Assembly: GCA_021784255.1 (NCBI GenBank)
Contig: JAJXSZ010000093.1
Span: 1 to 9,540 of the forward strand
DNA length: 9,540 nucleotides
Source of the DNA: Pseudomonadota bacterium
GTDB lineage: Bacteria > Pseudomonadota > Alphaproteobacteria > Acetobacterales > Acetobacteraceae
Reading direction: 5' to 3'
Below are positions 6,868 to 9,540 of this stretch, in pieces. The notes beneath the pieces are model-generated. The model worked only from the letters and a program-made list of their open reading frames with translations, searched no databases and was not told the DNA's origin. Position numbers and translations under genes: made by a program. Numbering within the stretch: position 1 is the stretch's first letter; each line of letters starts with the position of its first letter.

Positions 6868-7877
6868 CAGTACTCCGTCTTCCACATGTACCGGCGCGTC
6901 GACAGCGGGTGGTTGTGCCAGACAGCGAGGTGCTCGGAGATGCGACGCAGCGCCGATTGCACGACATGGGGCGCCACAATACCGCGAATGCGCGGGTCAA
7001 CACCCGGCATGGCGTAGTCCTTGGAATCGTAGATGAAGAGCCGCTCGGTGTAGCGCTTGCAGAACCGCTCCACGCGATCCATCAGCGGACGGCTGGGGTC
7101 CTCGCCCTTGTAGAGGACGAGCGGTGTGTTCTCGTCGACGATCTCGAACGGGCCGTGAAAGAACTCCGCCGCCTCCAGCGGCACGGAGTGCATCCACTGC
7201 ATCTCCATCAGCACGCAGACGCCCCAGACATAGGCCGAGGCGAACATCGGGCCGGCGGCGACGTGGTAGAGGATGCGGTCGTCCTTGAGCAGGCGCGCGT
7301 CCTCCGCGCCGCGGCGATCGCTGTCGGCCGAGACGTCCGCCAGCACGCGCGGCAGGGCGTGCAGCGAGCTCATCAGCGGGTCGAACAGCTCCCATTTGTC
7401 CTTCGCCGACATCATGCCGCCGGCCAGGGCCTGGAGCAGCATGAACAGGCTGGCACCGCCGCTGTGCTCGCCCATGAGAAAAGACTCCGGCGCCGCCTTG
7501 GCCAGCGCGGATTCGGCGCGCTCGGTGATGCTGATGACGGTGCATTTGCGGTCGCGGACGAGCTCCGCGGCCTGCACGGTTTCCGGCGTAGTGCCGGATT
7601 TGGAGCCGAGGACGACGAGGGTGCGCTCGTCCAGCCGCTTCGGGTCCTGGGTGATGTATTCGGCGGGGAAGTAGCGGCGGATCTCGAGCGCGCGGCTGGC
7701 GTGCTCAACCCAGTATTCGACGCCGAGCATGCCGCGGTTCGGACCGCCACAGCCGACGAGGTGGATGCGGTCGATCGAGCCGGCGAGGGCGCGGCCGCGA
7801 GCCGCGGCGCGGTCCAGCACCGCCAGCGTTCCCGCGTAGCTATCGATGATAGATTGCTTGTCGACGTCGGTGGCCAT
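6867..7877 (-). CDS. frlB: SIS-domain protein, probable fructosamine-6-phosphate deglycase (FrlB-like)
   Basis: This is probably the enzyme that splits fructoselysine 6-phosphate or a similar compound into glucose 6-phosphate and the amino acid. The 336-residue product has two SIS domains, as in the isomerase half of GlmS. The first holds IHLVGCGGPN (38-47) and the sugar-phosphate loop GSKSGTTPE (91-99). The second holds YHVAAGP (204-210) and AEFFHGPFEIVDE (237-249), the HGP motif region of this family. The end HPLSTRRYMWKTEY also resembles the C-terminus of FrlB/FraB proteins. Identification rests on this and on the adjoining FrlD-like kinase. I prefer the ATG at 7877, preceded by GGGAG; the ATG at 7901 has no ribosome-binding site and lies within one of the operator palindromes. 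It is the first gene of the operon. No frlC-like epimerase gene is present. A general GlmS-like or phosphosugar isomerase role is the main alternative. Confidence 0.85.
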   Translation of the reverse strand: MATDVDKQSIIDSYAGTLAVLDRAAARGRALAGSIDRIHLVGCGGPNRGMLGVEYWVEHASRALEIRRYFPAEYITQDPKRLDERTLVVLGSKSGTTPETVQAAELVRDRKCTVISITERAESALAKAAPESFLMGEHSGGASLFMLLQALAGGMMSAKDKWELFDPLMSSLHALPRVLADVSADSDRRGAEDARLLKDDRILYHVAAGPMFASAYVWGVCVLMEMQWMHSVPLEAAEFFHGPFEIVDENTPLVLYKGEDPSRPLMDRVERFCKRYTERLFIYDSKDYAMPGVDPRIRGIVAPHVVQSALRRISEHLAVWHNHPLSTRRYMWKTEY

Positions 7878-7894
7878 GTCGCTCCCGCCCTGTT

Positions 7895-7905
7895 TGGTCA
7901 TACCA
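7895..7905. promoter_or_regulatory. Second operator-like palindrome, TGGT-N3-ACCA
   Basis: TGGTCATACCA has the same half-sites as the site at 7916-7927 but with 3 rather than 4 central bases. The two sites start 21 bases apart, about two helical turns, and the flanks are also alike (TTTGGT...ACCATT against ATTGGT...ACCATT). It probably gives a second, weaker repressor contact downstream of the promoter. It overlaps the unused ATG at 7901. Confidence 0.6.
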
Positions 7906-7915
7906 TTTGTTTTAT

Positions 7916-7927
7916 TGGTCTATACCA
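7916..7927. promoter_or_regulatory. Probable operator for the GntR/UTRA repressor, TGGTCTATACCA
   Basis: The site is nearly a perfect palindrome and its core on the minus strand, GTATAGAC, fits the HutC-subfamily consensus GTMTAKAC. DasR- and NagR-type regulators bind close relatives (TGGTCTAGACCA). It lies about 40 bases before the first gene of the operon whose last gene encodes a HutC-type regulator, and it overlaps a -10-like element, as expected for repression. That the regulator encoded at 2157-2900 binds here is inference. Confidence 0.75.
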
Positions 7928-7945
7928 TTGTCGCGCATGATACAA
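7919..7945 (-). promoter_or_regulatory. Candidate promoter of the fructosamine operon
   Basis: On the minus strand a TTGTAT (7945-7940) stands 15 bases before TATAGA (7924-7919). Shifting the -35 element to TGTTGT (7947-7942) gives a 17-base spacer. The stretch is locally A/T-richer than its surroundings. The -10 element lies within the TGGTCTATACCA operator. The exact hexamers are uncertain. Confidence 0.4.
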
Positions 7946-7964
7946 CACCCTTTGGGGACCTCCG

Positions 7965-7991
7965 TTCGCGCGAGCGCAAAGCGCCGGCGAA
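7965..7991. repeat. Imperfect inverted repeat upstream of the operon promoter
   Basis: TTCGC (7965-7969) pairs with GCGAA (7987-7991), and GCGC (7974-7977) pairs with GCGC (7981-7984) around an AAA loop, with an unpaired internal part. There is no T-run after it. It could end transcription from the LysR gene, whose transcript heads this way, or be a chance result of high GC. Confidence 0.25.
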
Positions 7992-8065
7992 ACAGTCGCG
8001 TCACGAAGTGGGTTTGCTTCGGAAGAGAGGAGGGTTCCTGATGCCTCGCAGGGAGATTTCCGGAG

Positions 8066-8220
8066 ATGGAGCGGAAGCGGTTCGCGAAGGCGGTTGAGGA
8101 GGAGGCTGTCCGCCTGATTCCGGCGAGCCGCCGGACGAAGCGGGAGGTCACCGCCGCGCGGCATTCGTCTGCTTGCAGTTGCCGACACACCCCGGCGGCT
8201 CAAGCTCGGCTGTGTCCGGG
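8066..8220 (+). pseudogene. Decayed fragment resembling the start of an IS3-type OrfA transposase
   Basis: The only recognisable content in the 311 bases between 7978 and 8288 begins at the ATG at 8066. The first 30 or so residues, MERKRFAKAVEEEAVRL then RRTKREVTA, match the pattern of IS3-family OrfA N-termini (xxRKRFxxxFKxEAVRL...GRTxREVAxxLG). After codon 31 or so the similarity is lost in this frame. DNA around 8158-8200 still resembles the next expected stretch (GI-x-L-x-x-x-x-x-WL) in another frame, suggesting small deletions. No OrfB, no intact helix-turn-helix and no clear terminal repeats follow. The rest of the gap shows nothing I can name. Similarity is judged from family knowledge by eye. 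Confidence 0.45.
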
Positions 8221-8288
8221 TGGCGATAACTGTCAGCTGGCGTCCAAGAAGCGCGTCAATTTACCGGCGATGGAGCTGGGGGTGGCAG

Positions 8289-9233
8289 TCAGCCTTGAAT
8301 GGGCCGCGCGGCAGACGGCTGCGTCATCAGCACATCCCGGCGCGACATCCGGGCAAGCTCGGCGCGTAGCACCGCGATGAAGGACTCGCTCGCCGGTGAC
8401 AGCGAGCGGCCGGCGCGGTGCACGATCTGGATGTCGCGCACGATGTCCGGACGAATAAGTCGGCGCCTCGCCAGGCGCGCGGGGCTCGCGGCGCCGGCGA
8501 CGGAAGGCAGCACGGCAATACCCAGCCCGGCCGCGACCATGGCGAGCGCGCTCGCGATCTGGGCCACTTCGTAGACCGGGTTGAGCAGGATCCCGGCCTG
8601 CCCCGCCGCCGTCTCCACCAGATGGCGCAGCCCGCTCTGCGGCGTCAGCGCGATCAGCGGTTCGTTGCGCAGCGCTGTCCACGCCACGCTGCGCTGCCGC
8701 GCGAGCGCGTGGCCGGCTGGGCAGAACAGCACCAGGCGGTCATGGGCGATCGGATGCACGGCCAGGTTCTCCTGCCCGGCCGCGACGGTTCCGATGGCGA
8801 AGTCGGCCTCACCGGAACGGACGCGCGCCACCAGTTCCTGCGTGCCGCCATCTAGCAGCGTGATGCTTATGCCGGGATAGCGGGCGCGGTAGATGGCGAT
8901 GGCGTGCGGCAGCAGCGTGGTCGCGAGCAACGGCGGGGCGAAGACGGTGAGCCGGCCGCTGCGACGCTCGGCTAGGTCGCGCGCCGCGCGGATTCCGGCC
9001 TCCAGCTCGGCCAGGACGCGGGAAGCCTGGGCGGCGAACGCGCGCCCGGCCTCGGTCGCCTCGACGCGGCGGGTCGTGCGGTCAAGCAGGCGAAGGTCGA
9101 GTTCGCGTTCGAGCTCAGAGACCAGCATCGACACGGCGGATTGTGCGAGGCCAAGCTCCTTGCCCGCGCGGGTGAAGCTCGCGAGTTCGCCGACGGTGAG
9201 GAAGGCCCGGAGTTGCCGGAGGGTGATATTCAT
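8289..9233 (-). CDS. LysR-family transcriptional regulator
   Basis: This is a DNA-binding regulator of about the usual LysR length (314 residues). The N-terminal winged helix (about 1-60) reads MNITLRQLRAFLTVGELASF, then TRAGKELGLAQSAVSMLVSE, then LERELDLRLLDRTTRRVEAT, the classic LysR pattern. A linker helix and a periplasmic-binding-like effector domain follow (about 88-300), with GRLTVFAPP and LAMVAAGLGIAVLPS as typical segments. The start is the ATG at 9233, with AGG about 8 bases upstream; an earlier TTG at 9239 is unlikely. It is divergent from a molybdenum hydroxylase gene across 70 bases. Such a divergent neighbour is the usual LysR target, so it probably controls that gene and itself. 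The effector is unknown. The transcript runs toward the fructosamine operon, but the two are separated by the gap at 7971-8288. Confidence 0.94.
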   Translation of the reverse strand: MNITLRQLRAFLTVGELASFTRAGKELGLAQSAVSMLVSELERELDLRLLDRTTRRVEATEAGRAFAAQASRVLAELEAGIRAARDLAERRSGRLTVFAPPLLATTLLPHAIAIYRARYPGISITLLDGGTQELVARVRSGEADFAIGTVAAGQENLAVHPIAHDRLVLFCPAGHALARQRSVAWTALRNEPLIALTPQSGLRHLVETAAGQAGILLNPVYEVAQIASALAMVAAGLGIAVLPSVAGAASPARLARRRLIRPDIVRDIQIVHRAGRSLSPASESFIAVLRAELARMSRRDVLMTQPSAARPIQG

Positions 9234-9252
9234 CAGCAAACCTGAATAGTCG

Positions 9253-9276
9253 ATCAGTAATATAATCTTGTCTGAT
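9253..9276. promoter_or_regulatory. Inverted repeat in the LysR/hydroxylase divergent promoter region
   Basis: ATCAG (9253-9257) and CTGAT (9272-9276) form an inverted repeat with 14 bases between them, inside a markedly A/T-rich segment of the 70-base divergent gap. A TATAAT (9261-9266) for the plus strand lies inside it, without a clear -35. This is the expected place and size for a LysR recognition site, which often has a T-N11-A core. A further ATCAG occurs at 9232-9236. Confidence 0.45.
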
Positions 9277-9303
9277 GATTCTCTCCGCGTCTAGCATCGC
9301 CGG

Positions 9304-9540
9304 ATGCAGGATGCCGCTGCCGCCGCCGCGAGCGCCGCCGACGCTCCACCCAGATCCCCGGTTGGCGCGAGGATGGTCAGGCGCGAGGACGCGGCGCTGC
9401 TGCATGGCGCCGGGCGGTTCCTGACTGATATCGTCTTGCCGGATTGCCGCGAGATCGCTTTCGTCCGAGGCACCGAGCCCGGCGTGCTGCGGCGGATCGA
9501 GACGGACGCGGCGCGCGCCATGCCAGGCGTTTCCGGCGTC
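9304..9540 (+). CDS. Molybdopterin-binding large subunit, CoxL/xanthine dehydrogenase type (partial, N-terminus)
   Basis: The first 79 residues of a gene cut by the window edge. After an Ala-rich leader it reads VGARMVRREDAALLHGAGRF (20-39), which fits the family start pattern (I/V)GxxVxRxEDxxLLxGxGRFxxD, then LTDIVLP and the later AARAMPGVSGV. This segment is the N-terminal 'a/b hammerhead' region of aerobic CO dehydrogenase and xanthine-dehydrogenase-like hydroxylases, which use a molybdenum cofactor to hydroxylate diverse substrates. One oddity is that the usual SPxAHA stretch after AFVR reads GTEPGVL. I chose the ATG at 9304 because the family motif begins before the alternative ATG at 9373; no strong ribosome-binding site is visible for 9304. 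The specific substrate cannot be told from this fragment. Confidence 0.75.
   Translation, partial: MQDAAAAAASAADAPPRSPVGARMVRREDAALLHGAGRFLTDIVLPDCREIAFVRGTEPGVLRRIETDAARAMPGVSGV

Noticed and set aside
8041..8097. Short plus-strand frame (18 codons) with AGGAGGG before its ATG
   Set aside because: It has a good ribosome-binding site but overlaps the OrfA-like fragment in another frame and is too short to judge; it could be a leader left over from the insertion.
7898..8203. Minus-strand open frame of about 101 codons over the operon promoter
   Set aside because: It covers the operators and the transposase fossil, has no recognisable domain and no ribosome-binding site that I can see.

Overview
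The window is GC-rich, has dense genes with short overlaps and strong G/C bias at third codon positions. Together with the gene families present, this suggests an alphaproteobacterium of soil or plant-associated type; that assignment is inference. I see no rRNA, tRNA or CRISPR array.

Layout: (1) Positions 1-2060, plus strand: the tail of an unidentified gene, then two translationally coupled ATP-binding subunits of a DppD/DppF (OppD/OppF)-type peptide ABC importer. (2) Positions 2157-7877, minus strand: a six-gene operon read from right to left. In transcription order it encodes a sugar-isomerase-fold (SIS) deglycase like FrlB, a PfkB-family kinase like FrlD, a Tat-signal substrate-binding protein, two sugar-type ABC permeases, and a GntR/UTRA repressor. 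It ends convergently with the peptide transporter genes. (3) Positions 7878-7970: the operon's control region, with two tandem TGGT...ACCA palindromes of the HutC/DasR operator type over a candidate promoter. (4) Positions 7971-8288: no intact gene, but a decayed fragment resembling the start of an IS3-type OrfA transposase. (5) Positions 8289-9540: a LysR-type regulator divergent from the start of a molybdenum hydroxylase large subunit (CoxL/xanthine dehydrogenase type) that runs off the window.

The central operon is best explained as uptake and breakdown of a fructosamine (Amadori product) such as fructoselysine. The binding protein and two permeases import the compound, the kinase phosphorylates its sugar at C6, and the SIS protein splits the phosphate ester into glucose 6-phosphate and the free amine or amino acid. 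The GntR/UTRA protein probably represses the operon until a phosphorylated intermediate appears. The gene set resembles Bacillus subtilis frl (deglycase, binding protein, two permeases, kinase, GntR regulator) more than E. coli frl, which uses a single-polypeptide permease. No ATP-binding subunit for the sugar importer is encoded here; the two ATPases in the window are of the peptide-transport type.
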